The notes: a model not told the origin generated them from the sequence alone. Positions 13,859 through 21,182 are shown, counted from the stretch's first letter. The stretch is DNA of 22,624 bases from Candidatus Roizmanbacteria bacterium (GCA_027002315.1 JALWZV010000027.1:1-22624); one strand, 5' to 3'. Numbers and translations are program-made.

Positions 13859-15541
13859 ATGGACTTGATAAAAAACGTCTTTTTACTAGCAGTTGCAGTT
13901 GTATTTACTTTTATACTTTCTCTCTCAAATGGAAATGTTTTTGCATCTACTGAATTAAATAATAAGTTTGGAATACATATAACTCAACCCAGCGATAAAG
14001 AGCTTAAACAAGCGGCTGAGCTAGTTAACTCTAACGGTGGAGATTGGGGATATATAACCCTTGTCATACAAGAAAATGACAGAGACACACAAAAATGGAA
14101 TACTGTATTTAATAAGCTCAGACACTTACATCTAATTCCAATTATTCGTCTTGCAACTAGTGCAAAAGGCAATTATTGGAGAAGGCCCGATATTAACGAT
14201 ACTACGAAATGGGTTCATTTTCTAAACTCATTAACCTGGGTTGTTAAAAAACGTTACGTAATATTATTTAATGAGCCAAATCATGGTAAAGAATGGGGCG
14301 GAAAAGTTGATGTACGACAATATGCTAATATATCTCTCGCCTTCGCCAAGAAACTTAAAGAATCTAATCCTGATTACTTCGTTATGTTGGCAGGGCTTGA
14401 TGCATCAGCACCACACAACCCTCCTTTATATGAAGATGAGAAAGTTTTTCTAGAACAACTATCCCATCATAAAGACTTATTTAAATACGTAGATGGACTA
14501 GCATCTCATTCCTACCCACCAAGTTATATAGGCTCACCACATATATCTGGAAGAAGATCGATAAAAACATATGAGTGGGAACTGCAAATACTAAAAAAGA
14601 TGGGTGTTAAAAAGCAACTACCCGTATTTATTACTGAGACTGGTTGGATTAACTCTATGCGAAACGTAGATAAATACTTCGAGTATGCCTTCAAAAAAGT
14701 ATGGCTTCAAGATGAAAGAGTCATTGCTGTAACTCCATTTATTCTTGAGTACCAAACATACCCATTTAGCCAATTCTCATGGATAAAGCCAAACGACAAA
14801 GGCGTTTATCCTCAATACACAACTATACAAAACATACATAAGACTAAAGGAAAACCTGAAATTATCGACAAAGGAATTATTAGCTTTAACTTCCCAAAGA
14901 CATTGGCTGTTTTGTCAAAATACCATTTCCAGTTAACTGTCAAAAATACAGGACAGGCTCTGTGGGACAAAACATATCATCTTGCTGTAGAGCCTCAAAG
15001 TGGAGTTGTGTCGTATTTTTTTTCCAACATTACCGAGACTTACCCAGGACAAAACACAACTGTAGATTTCTATTTCAAGACGGGAGATAAGATAAAGATA
15101 GAAAATGAAAGACTATTGCTGATTAAAGACAATAAAGATATCTCGTCCATAAAATGGGTTTTTAAAACTGCTCCTCTGCCTTCCTTAGATATTTATGTTT
15201 CTTTATACCCAAAATTTCGAACAACCTCTAATAATTTTGAGATTCAACTTTTCAACTCAAATGAGGAAATGGTTTTTAAAAAGAAAAATATCAGCATTAA
15301 AAATGGACAAGGTAAACTACCAAATATACAAAACATAGTATTTGGAAAGAAATACAGAGTAGTTATATTAAAAGACTATTACCTACCGAGACAAACATTC
15401 GTTATTTTCCACAATAATAATGAAAGCATTCGTCTATCAAAGATGTTTCCTTTAGATCTGAATAAAGATGGTAAATTTAGTATGAAAGATCTTGTTTCTT
15501 TAATTAAAAGGCCTCGTTTATTATCCTTGTTTATTCCTTGA
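13859..15541 (+). CDS. Exported TIM-barrel glycoside hydrolase (clan GH-A type) with Ig-like and dockerin-like C-terminus
   Basis: A 560-residue secreted protein. The signal peptide (hydrophobic about 8-22) probably ends after NVFA. The barrel (about 35-325) has the paired glutamates of clan GH-A retaining glycosidases. VILFNEPNHGKEWGG gives the acid/base Glu139 at the end of strand 4, and LPVFITETGWI gives the nucleophile Glu260 at the end of strand 7; ASHSYPPS lies between them. Residues about 345-430 form an Ig-like sandwich, and about 435-525 another beta domain. The protein ends in PLDLNKDGKFSMKDLVSLIKR (531-551), a single dockerin-like calcium loop with D533, N535, D537 and D544 at positions 1, 3, 5 and 12. 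The substrate cannot be deduced; cell-surface or host polysaccharide is possible. It ends against a weak bidirectional hairpin. Confidence 0.82.
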   Translation: MDLIKNVFLLAVAVVFTFILSLSNGNVFASTELNNKFGIHITQPSDKELKQAAELVNSNGGDWGYITLVIQENDRDTQKWNTVFNKLRHLHLIPIIRLATSAKGNYWRRPDINDTTKWVHFLNSLTWVVKKRYVILFNEPNHGKEWGGKVDVRQYANISLAFAKKLKESNPDYFVMLAGLDASAPHNPPLYEDEKVFLEQLSHHKDLFKYVDGLASHSYPPSYIGSPHISGRRSIKTYEWELQILKKMGVKKQLPVFITETGWINSMRNVDKYFEYAFKKVWLQDERVIAVTPFILEYQTYPFSQFSWIKPNDKGVYPQYTTIQNIHKTKGKPEIIDKGIISFNFPKTLAVLSKYHFQLTVKNTGQALWDKTYHLAVEPQSGVVSYFFSNITETYPGQNTTVDFYFKTGDKIKIENERLLLIKDNKDISSIKWVFKTAPLPSLDIYVSLYPKFRTTSNNFEIQLFNSNEEMVFKKKNISIKNGQGKLPNIQNIVFGKKYRVVILKDYYLPRQTFVIFHNNNESIRLSKMFPLDLNKDGKFSMKDLVSLIKRPRLLSLFIP

Positions 15542-15554
15542 ACCTTAAAAGGTT
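15541..15554. terminator. Weak bidirectional hairpin between converging genes
   Basis: AACCT-TAAA-AGGTT directly after the glycosidase stop codon is followed by TTATTTTC on the plus strand. The stem has only 5 bp. It sits in a 13-nt gap between convergent genes and would have to serve both. Confidence 0.4.
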
Positions 15555-15965
15555 TTATTTTCTATTTACGATGTAGACATCAACTGTTTGGACCTTCTTA
15601 CCTATTAATCTTCTCTTTATGACTAACTGATCCCCAACTTTTATGTCTTCAAACTTTGCCTCTGTTGAGTTTCCTTCTGGTCCTATATGAACCTTAACAA
15701 CCGGACTGTTAGGTAATGTTGCCCCGCCTTTTTCCCCTTTAATCTTGATGCTCCCTGTTCCCACGCTAATTACTGTGTAGTCAAACGGAATTACTTCATC
15801 ATGTGGAGTAGGAGTTGGGATATTCTCTTCTTGCTGTGTGTTTGTAGTTGTTGTGTTTGTTGTGGTATTAGTTTTAGGTTGTTGTTTAAGAACGTAACTT
15901 GCTAAAACAACAGCTCCTGCTATTAATAATATAAGGATTAGAAGATTCAATTGATTTTTTTTCAT
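15555..15965 (-). CDS. Small membrane-tethered extracytoplasmic protein
   Basis: A 136-residue protein. MKKNQ leads into one membrane helix (about 6-23), then a Thr/Asn/Gln-rich linker (TNTTTNTTTTNTQQEE), then a compact beta-rich domain ending in FEDIKVGDQLVIKRRLIGKK and DVYIVNRK. The 'VGDxLVI' pattern is seen in DUF5666-like beta-barrel domains, but I make no functional claim. The same closing pattern (LKKGDGVIV ... DYIKFNIIKK) ends the protein at 17897-18442 on the other side of the PBP2 gene, so they may be distant paralogues. An in-frame upstream extension of 48 codons would overlap PBP2. I reject it because a TTGACA-17-AATAAT promoter lies inside it and ends 9 nt before this ATG. Confidence 0.75.
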   Translation of the reverse strand: MKKNQLNLLILILLIAGAVVLASYVLKQQPKTNTTTNTTTTNTQQEENIPTPTPHDEVIPFDYTVISVGTGSIKIKGEKGGATLPNSPVVKVHIGPEGNSTEAKFEDIKVGDQLVIKRRLIGKKVQTVDVYIVNRK

Positions 15966-15974
15966 AGTACTTAC

Positions 15975-16003
15975 ATTATTATTGAAAAAAAATAATTTGT
16001 CAA
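15975..16003 (-). promoter_or_regulatory. Promoter of the small tethered-protein gene
   Basis: Minus strand: consensus TTGACA (15998-16003), 17 bp containing a run of eight T, AATAAT (15975-15980), 9 nt before the ATG at 15965. It shows that this gene is transcribed separately from the PBP2 gene upstream. Confidence 0.65.
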
Positions 16004-16092
16004 GACATACATCTCCACTTCCCCAATGAATCGCGATTAAGGTGATAAATGTTAAAGCCTTCAAAGTCAAATTCCAAATTAGAAATTTTCTC

Positions 16093-17757
16093 TTAATCTC
16101 TTCTCTCAAAGTAATCTTTAAGAAGTTCCTTTGCTATTGGAGCTGCAATATTTGACCCTTCTCCACTTTCCTCTACTAATACAGTTAAGACTATCTGCGG
16201 CTTATCAAAAGGTGCAAACACAGTAAACCAAGCATGCGGAAGGTGTGATTCTAAGTGCGATTGAGCTGTCCCGGTCTTACATCCTACATGCATTCTCTCA
16301 GATCTTCCCGAACTAGATTTAACTTTAAAGTTAAAAAATGGCCACCCTGTTCCCCCAGGATCACACGCTTCCTTCATACCTTCTTTAACAAGTTTCAAGG
16401 TGCTTTTACTTATATGTAAATCTTTGCATTCTCGGGTAGAATAAGGTTGTAATGCAAGGTTATCGCTATCTTCTCCAGCTATCTTCAGAAGCTTTGGTTT
16501 ACATAAATAGCCATCATTAGCAAAGACCTCTGTTGCTTGAGCAACCTGTATAGGAGTGGTAAGAACATAACCTTGTCCTATTGAGAAGTTATAGGTGTCA
16601 CCTAAAAACCAGTCCGATTTAATCGTTTCCTTTTTCCAAAACGGAGATGGAATTGTTCCGCTCAACTCAGGCAAACCAATACCAGTTTTCTTTCCAAAAC
16701 CAAACTTAAGTGCATAATCCTTAATGTCTCTCGACCCTAAAAGAGCTCCTGTTCTATAAAAAAATATGTCATTAGATCGCTTTATTGCTCTAACTACATT
16801 AACCATCCCTTCTTTTTTACCATACTCTAGATAATACCAGTTACCAAAAGTCAAAGATCCAGCCTTAATAACCCCTGTATCCTCAAAAAGAGTGTCTGCA
16901 GTAATTCTTTTCTCCTCTAACGCAGCTGTAGCAACAACGAGCTTAAAGGTTGATCCGGGAGGATAAACCCCCTGTAAAGTTCTATTAAAAAGTGGTTTGT
17001 CTTTATCAATAAATAAATTTTTAATATCTTTGTCCTCGTCCTCAAATGCTTGACTGTTAAAACTTGGCGAAGAGGCTAAAACTAAGACCTCACCTGTTTG
17101 TGGACTCAATCCTACAACTGCTGCTTTTTTACCTTTGATTAAGTTAAATGCTCTATCTTGTAACCATGAATCCAAAGCTAACTGTATCTTGTTGCCTTCC
17201 TTAGGATTAATCACTGATAAAACCCTTATTGGCTTACCAACAGCGTCCGTCTCAATAAGCTGTTTTCCGTTCTTTCCACGCAACTCGCAGTCAAATAATC
17301 TTTCAACCCCAAATTTACCAATCTTATCACCAATAGTTGCCTTTGAGATACACGTGTCATTTTTTAAGTCGTCTTTATTTGCCTGTGCTCTGTATCCAAT
17401 GATATGTGCTGCCGATTCAGGAAAATAATAAATGCGCCTTGATATGGCACGCTTTGTATCAATCTTCACATCCGGATCTATGTTTCTAGCCATTATTATT
17501 CCTTTTCTGTCAACTATCTCTCCCCTTTTTGCTTCAATAACAACCTCACGAGCCCTATTACCATCAGCTAAATTTTTAAAGTAAGCACCACGTACCACAG
17601 TTAAGTTAAAAAGGCGAATAAGTAGACCAAGATTGATAATTAAAACCATGCCCAAAAAAAAGCTTAGGAAAAAACGTACCTTTTGACCATTGTCATCTTG
17701 ATTAGCGAAACGAATTCCCCCGTCATTCACACGTCTGAAAAAAGAAAGCTTTCTCAT
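16093..17757 (-). CDS. mrdA: Penicillin-binding protein 2 (peptidoglycan D,D-transpeptidase)
   Basis: A class B PBP of 554 residues that cross-links peptidoglycan during lateral wall growth. A short cytoplasmic tail and one membrane helix (about 29-50) are followed by the PBP dimerisation domain starting EAKRGEIVDRKGIIMARN. The transpeptidase domain (about 205-550) carries all three active-site motifs: YPPGSTFK with nucleophile Ser269 and Lys272, KRSND (Ser328), and CKTGTAQ (Lys494-Thr-Gly). AVVGLSPQTGEVLVLASSPSF, FNRTLQGVYPPGS and FSIGQGYVLTTPIQVA are typical of PBP2/FtsI. The start is moved from an upstream non-ATG option to the ATG at 17757 because an extended -10 (TGTTATAAT) lies just ahead. 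No rodA or mre gene is adjacent. It lacks the C-terminal PASTA domains of some FtsI relatives. Confidence 0.93.
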   Translation of the reverse strand: MRKLSFFRRVNDGGIRFANQDDNGQKVRFFLSFFLGMVLIINLGLLIRLFNLTVVRGAYFKNLADGNRAREVVIEAKRGEIVDRKGIIMARNIDPDVKIDTKRAISRRIYYFPESAAHIIGYRAQANKDDLKNDTCISKATIGDKIGKFGVERLFDCELRGKNGKQLIETDAVGKPIRVLSVINPKEGNKIQLALDSWLQDRAFNLIKGKKAAVVGLSPQTGEVLVLASSPSFNSQAFEDEDKDIKNLFIDKDKPLFNRTLQGVYPPGSTFKLVVATAALEEKRITADTLFEDTGVIKAGSLTFGNWYYLEYGKKEGMVNVVRAIKRSNDIFFYRTGALLGSRDIKDYALKFGFGKKTGIGLPELSGTIPSPFWKKETIKSDWFLGDTYNFSIGQGYVLTTPIQVAQATEVFANDGYLCKPKLLKIAGEDSDNLALQPYSTRECKDLHISKSTLKLVKEGMKEACDPGGTGWPFFNFKVKSSSGRSERMHVGCKTGTAQSHLESHLPHAWFTVFAPFDKPQIVLTVLVEESGEGSNIAAPIAKELLKDYFERRD

Positions 17758-17767
17758 ATATGACAGT

Positions 17768-17776
17768 ATTATAACA
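17768..17776 (-). promoter_or_regulatory. Extended -10 promoter of the PBP2 gene
   Basis: The minus-strand sequence TGTTATAAT is an exact extended -10 (TGnTATAAT). It lies 10 nt before the ATG at 17757, giving a leader of only a few bases. No good -35 is seen, as is usual for extended -10 promoters. Confidence 0.6.
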
Positions 17777-17855
17777 TTGAATATATAAGTAGAAAGAATG
17801 AGGAATAAATATATAAACAAATTTTTAAAACTTGTTTTTATATCTAAATTATAGT

Positions 17856-17861
17856 TATAAT
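17856..17861 (+). promoter_or_regulatory. Possible -10 box of the tethered-protein gene
   Basis: A TATAAT hexamer lies 35 nt before the ATG at 17897, with a poor -35 (TTGTTT at 17832, 18-bp spacer). It is divergent from the PBP2 promoter. Confidence 0.35.
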
Positions 17862-17896
17862 GATAGTGTAAACATTACAACCTTTTTAAATTTCAA

Positions 17897-18442
17897 ATGG
17901 AGTCTAAAACGAATAGTGTATTAATCATCGCCACATCAGTTATAACAGGTTTCCTACTAGCTGAAGTTTTGTTTGTTTTGATGACAAATACATACAATCT
18001 AAATATTCCTGGAGCTTGTGCTTCTTCAAACAAAATTCAAAGCCAAAATAAAAGAAACTTGAACATGAGTGCAAGATTCAGATATAAACATCGCCCAGAG
18101 GAAATCGTACGTGAAGGCCTTGTTAGTATGAAATACGAAGGTGTTATTGTCTCTATCAAACAAGGACCTGATTATTATAAGCCTTATGTTGATGTTAATC
18201 CTTCTATACAATTTGAGTATATGTACTCTTTTGTTATAAAGGATAAAGAAACTGGAAATAGCATTAGCTTCTATGTTAATAAAAACGACTTGTCATTAAT
18301 TAATATTAGCAATCTGGATCACTCAAAAAAATTTACCTTACAAGATCTAAAAAAAGGAGATGGTGTTATTGTCACAGAGGTTGTTGATCTTAAAAAACAA
18401 AGAGGATTGGATTATATTAAGTTTAATATTATTAAAAAATAA
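17897..18442 (+). CDS. Membrane-tethered extracytoplasmic protein of unknown function
   Basis: A 181-residue protein with one N-terminal membrane helix (about 8-29, VLIIATSVITGFLLAEVLFVLM), a basic Asn/Gln/Arg-rich linker (about 45-75), and a beta-rich domain (about 76-181). The domain begins REGLVSMKYEGVIVSIKQG and ends LQDLKKGDGVIVTEVVDLKK and DYIKFNIIKK. The last part resembles the C-terminus of the small protein at 15555-15965, on the far side of PBP2. Two such proteins flanking a wall-synthesis enzyme might act at the cell envelope, but this is only inference from location. It is divergently transcribed from PBP2 and ends 66 nt before the RiPP precursor gene. No known family recognised. 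Confidence 0.7.
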   Translation: MESKTNSVLIIATSVITGFLLAEVLFVLMTNTYNLNIPGACASSNKIQSQNKRNLNMSARFRYKHRPEEIVREGLVSMKYEGVIVSIKQGPDYYKPYVDVNPSIQFEYMYSFVIKDKETGNSISFYVNKNDLSLINISNLDHSKKFTLQDLKKGDGVIVTEVVDLKKQRGLDYIKFNIIKK

Positions 18443-18479
18443 GTTTGTAAAAAGACTACAAAATTGTTTATTATTGATT

Positions 18480-18485
18480 TAAAAT
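18480..18485 (+). promoter_or_regulatory. Possible -10 of the RiPP precursor gene
   Basis: TAAAAT (5 of 6 to consensus) lies 23 nt before the precursor ATG; TACAAA (18457-18462) lies 17 bp upstream, the same weak -35 as at enolase. Between -10 and ATG is GAAGG (18493-18497), the clearest Shine-Dalgarno-like sequence I see in the window, though 11 nt from the ATG. Confidence 0.35.
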
Positions 18486-18508
18486 TACCATAGAAGGTAA
18501 ATAAAGAT

Positions 18509-18667
18509 ATGAAGAAAAAAAAGAAAATAAAATACAGCTCTCCTGTAATCCGTCAAAGAAAAATTATTGTGGGAAGATTTTTCTTTTCCAAAAGATACTT
18601 CAATTCACAAAATCAAATTGATTTATTAGTACAAGCTGCTACTCCAACCTCTTCTTGTGGAACATAA
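18509..18667 (+). CDS. RiPP precursor peptide (azole/TOMM type)
   Basis: A 52-codon gene, too short for most gene callers. The product begins MKKKKKIKYSSP, continues as a basic, aromatic leader (QRKIIVGRFFFSKRYFN), then SQNQIDLLVQ, and ends in AATPTSSCGT, followed by tandem stop codons TAATAA. The last nine residues hold three Thr, two Ser and one Cys, all substrates for YcaO cyclodehydration. The leader contains neither Cys nor Thr. The probable cut is near VQAA, leaving a core of about 8-10 residues. A GAAGG Shine-Dalgarno-like sequence sits 11 nt upstream. The gene is 66 nt ahead of a nucleotidyltransferase gene and within 3 kb of YcaO, SagB-type dehydrogenase and HprK-like kinase genes. 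Assignment rests on composition and context; the modification pattern is inferred. Confidence 0.82.
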   Translation: MKKKKKIKYSSPVIRQRKIIVGRFFFSKRYFNSQNQIDLLVQAATPTSSCGT

Positions 18668-18712
18668 TAACCTTTTAAGATATTTACAGACACCATTACT
18701 CTTCTTGTTATC

Positions 18713-18718
18713 TATAAT
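18713..18718 (+). promoter_or_regulatory. Possible -10 box of the nucleotidyltransferase gene
   Basis: TATAAT lies 15 nt before the ATG at 18734; an overlapping TATAGT (18718-18723) lies 10 nt before it. No good -35. The gene may also be read through from the precursor gene. Confidence 0.4.
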
Positions 18719-18733
18719 ATAGTACTAACCCAT

Positions 18734-19603
18734 ATGTCAACGTCATCATTAAGTAAAATTAAAAATATCTTTAAGAATATAGAAGCAATCCGCTCTCTAA
18801 TTCTAGTTGGGTCGCGTAGTAGAAATGAACATAATGAGGAATCTGATTTTGACATCGGTCTTTACTACTCGGGTTATATTCAGACAACGCGCATTAAAAA
18901 CACGCTCGTGGAAATTAGTGACATCACTAATCCTAAAATAGAGGGTTTAAACACAACAAGCAATATAATTAATGGTCAAATCTGGACTGTCATTGATGGT
19001 AAAATGGTAGATATTCACTGTCTCAAGATTAAAACTATTGAGAAAAATGTTGAGGATTCTTTGGCGGGAAAATTTTATATAGATGCTTACTTAACATATC
19101 CTTTTCCATTTTACACATATATGAGACTTGCTAGCATTGTCAATGCTAAAATATTATATGATCCAGATCAAACAATTAAGAGCATTAAAAAAAATATTGA
19201 TAAGTATCCAGACTCTTTAACCAAAAACATAGCTCACTTTTTTATAAGAGATGCAAAGAAAATGTCTCTATTAGCACACTCTTATCTAACAGATAAACAA
19301 TTATTCTTGTTCAAAGGTGCTATTGCTCGAGCAATTAACGATTTAGTACAAGTGTTATATGCAATCAACAAGCACTACTTTCCGGGGTATAAAAGACTAC
19401 TGAAACACTTGTCCTCCTTACAAATTAAACCTAAAAGTCTTTGTCCCAATATACAACTTCTGACAAATTCTAATCCCAATTACACAATTGATGATGATAA
19501 TAAGCTATACGTCTTAGAGGAAATGATTAAAGACATCATTACATTATCTCGTAACTATTACATATCAAAGCCTCATATAGACAGTAAGTTAGGATGGTTT
19601 TAG
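18734..19603 (+). CDS. Nucleotidyltransferase-fold protein of the RiPP locus
   Basis: A 289-residue protein with a polymerase-beta-like nucleotidyltransferase domain. ILVGSRSRNEHNEESDFDIGLYY contains the GS motif (G26-S27) and the two metal-binding aspartates (D38, D40); the third carboxylate is in KMVDIHCL (D93). The C-terminal part (about 110-289) is helical and includes INKHYFPGYKRLLKHL, typical of DUF4037-like companions of such domains. Proteins of this kind transfer a nucleotide to a small molecule or protein; similar genes occur with HprK-like kinases in some lasso-peptide clusters such as paeninodin. Here it follows the precursor gene in the same direction, and its 3' end overlaps the HprK-like gene by 15 nt tail to tail. 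The likely role is tailoring or immunity in the RiPP pathway, but the target is unknown. Confidence 0.82.
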   Translation: MSTSSLSKIKNIFKNIEAIRSLILVGSRSRNEHNEESDFDIGLYYSGYIQTTRIKNTLVEISDITNPKIEGLNTTSNIINGQIWTVIDGKMVDIHCLKIKTIEKNVEDSLAGKFYIDAYLTYPFPFYTYMRLASIVNAKILYDPDQTIKSIKKNIDKYPDSLTKNIAHFFIRDAKKMSLLAHSYLTDKQLFLFKGAIARAINDLVQVLYAINKHYFPGYKRLLKHLSSLQIKPKSLCPNIQLLTNSNPNYTIDDDNKLYVLEEMIKDIITLSRNYYISKPHIDSKLGWF

Positions 19604-20398
19604 TTTACTCAGAGCTTGTACAAGTTGAGAATTATTCTTATTATTAAAAAAAAGAAAATAAAAATCATTAGTCTTAACTAAGTTTATTATAGTATTTATT
19701 TGTTTTTTCTTTGGTTTTTGTGTCTTACTCCATAATTGAGTGAACATAAAAGAAAGTATTTGCTGTTTGTTATTTATTTTTACAATCTTAACTTCTGATG
19801 ATTTTCGTAAGATAAAGATAGGACCTATTAAATAGTGTTTTTTATCTTTATAGAATCTGTGTCTTTCCACCATCATATTTTGGTAAAAATAAAACCTTTT
19901 ATTAATATATCTAACAATACCACTATCATCTGCTAAAGGCATATAATGACTCTTTAACATATTAACGACCGTCGATTTACCCATTCCCTCATTTCCAAAA
20001 AACAAAGATGCAACGTTTTTCTTCAACACTACACTTGAACAGTGCATCATTAAATCACCGCTGTTTTCAAGTAGCTCCATCATACTGTTTCGTAACAACA
20101 AACGAAATTGTGAACCACTTATGTGATAGTTTGTTACGATTAAAGTTGGTTTTTTTATTTGATATATCTCTATATAAACAGTCTTTTTATTATCATGCAA
20201 AAAAGATATTGTTGTCCTGTCAATAAATTTAATAGTGTAGTCACTTGTCCCAGAAAAATCACCTTCAACAAAGCCATGATACATTGATTTAATACTGTTC
20301 CTGATAAAGATAGAATTTACTGTGTTACTTTTCTGAAAATGCAGCTTATAAATAAAACCAGCTATCTTTAAATACAATACGGTACTCGCATTTTTCAT
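19589..20398 (-). CDS. HprK-like P-loop kinase of the RiPP locus
   Basis: A 269-residue protein resembling the HPr kinase/PEP-carboxykinase fold as found in RiPP gene clusters. After an N-terminal domain of about 110 residues (YLKIAGFIYKLHF, then beta-rich sequence), the core reads MMHCSSVVLKKNVASLFFGN and EGMGKSTVVNML. The Walker A loop is G135-NEGMGKST-143 and H119 stands in the position of the usual 'H(A/G)S'. PLADDSGIVRY (D157-D158) corresponds to the 'ADD' catalytic acids of HprK. In lasso-peptide clusters homologues phosphorylate the C-terminal Ser of the precursor; a Ser/Thr target in the ATPTSSCGT tail is therefore plausible but unproven. It starts 2 nt after the SagB-like stop, so it is the last gene of the YcaO-SagB-kinase operon. 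It is not true HPr kinase: it lacks the HprK N-terminal domain and PTS context. Confidence 0.83.
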   Translation of the reverse strand: MKNASTVLYLKIAGFIYKLHFQKSNTVNSIFIRNSIKSMYHGFVEGDFSGTSDYTIKFIDRTTISFLHDNKKTVYIEIYQIKKPTLIVTNYHISGSQFRLLLRNSMMELLENSGDLMMHCSSVVLKKNVASLFFGNEGMGKSTVVNMLKSHYMPLADDSGIVRYINKRFYFYQNMMVERHRFYKDKKHYLIGPIFILRKSSEVKIVKINNKQQILSFMFTQLWSKTQKPKKKQINTIINLVKTNDFYFLFFNNKNNSQLVQALSKLKPS

Positions 20399-20400
20399 GT

Positions 20401-21162
20401 TTACTTTGTTTTGCTCAAAGCTAAAACATATAACGATAACTCATGTTGTTCATTTATGTGTAAGATATCATTAAGCTTCTTATCTTTATAAGCTCCAATA
20501 GCACAACAATTCATCTGTAATGCTGAACTAACTAAGTAAATATTTTGGCCTAAATGTCCAGCCTCTATCAACATATATCTATATCCTCTTTCTCCATATT
20601 TTAAAATACTTCTTTCAAACATCGTAGTTATTACTAAAACACAACCAACATTTTTAATCCACTTCTGAGAATAAGAAAATAGATTATAAACATCTTCCTT
20701 TTTATACCGAAACATTTTCTCCAGAGTGTTATGAGGCACATAATAGTGATATGTAAACTTGTTAGAAAGTTCTGTTCTTAAAGGTATTAAGTATATCTCA
20801 AGAGGATATCTTGCTCCAGCAGATGGATAGAATCTTCTGTTATGATGTGCAGGATTCAATCCTGCACTGTAATATAACAATGTACCAATCTCATTCAAAG
20901 AAAGGTCTAAGGATCTTTTTTTAATTCTAACAGAGCTCCTTCTAAGCAGAGATTGCTTCAAGGATGTATTCATTAAAGTAGATTTATGGGGAAGTTTCAC
21001 CTCTTCAAAACGACCATATGATTTATAATCTATATTCCATTTTCTTTTTTTTCCTTTAGAAAATACGCTAATAAGACTCTTGTTGTGAAAATCTCTCCAT
21101 GCTGAACTTGGTTGTTTCATTAAGCTACTTATATACTCTTGCTTATCTTTAAGATTATTCAT
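20401..21162 (-). CDS. SagB/McbC-type FMN-dependent azoline dehydrogenase
   Basis: A 253-residue nitroreductase-fold flavoprotein of the SagB type, which oxidises peptide thiazolines/oxazolines to aromatic azoles. Family marks are WRDFHNKS near the N-terminus, LLRRSSVRIKKRSLDLSLNE (FMN-phosphate arginines at about 74-79), LLYYSAGL, RRFYPSAGARYPLEIYLI (109-126), YHYYVPHNTLE, and ILKYGERGYRYMLIEAGH (186-203) followed by LGQNIYLVSSALQM. K188-Y189 corresponds to the catalytic Lys-Tyr pair of McbC. All key residues are present, so the enzyme should be active. Length is near that of minimal SagB domains, with no fused cyclodehydratase. It lies 20 nt after the YcaO gene and 2 nt before the kinase gene. 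Its presence indicates azoles rather than thioamides or simple amidines as the YcaO product. Confidence 0.93.
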   Translation of the reverse strand: MNNLKDKQEYISSLMKQPSSAWRDFHNKSLISVFSKGKKRKWNIDYKSYGRFEEVKLPHKSTLMNTSLKQSLLRRSSVRIKKRSLDLSLNEIGTLLYYSAGLNPAHHNRRFYPSAGARYPLEIYLIPLRTELSNKFTYHYYVPHNTLEKMFRYKKEDVYNLFSYSQKWIKNVGCVLVITTMFERSILKYGERGYRYMLIEAGHLGQNIYLVSSALQMNCCAIGAYKDKKLNDILHINEQHELSLYVLALSKTK

Positions 21163-21182
21163 TTTTATTTTTACTTCATATA

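Noticed and set aside
15966..16109. 48-codon N-terminal extension of the small tethered protein
   Set aside because: A TTGACA-17-AATAAT promoter lies within it and the extension overlaps the PBP2 coding end; a normal signal anchor begins at the internal ATG.
18444..18462. Hairpin TTTGTA / TACAAA after the tethered-protein gene as a terminator
   Set aside because: The stem has six AT-rich pairs and no U-tract; too weak to call.
19589..20398. Genuine HPr kinase/phosphorylase of carbon regulation
   Set aside because: Its N-terminal domain and RiPP operon context differ from HprK, and no HPr or PTS gene is nearby.
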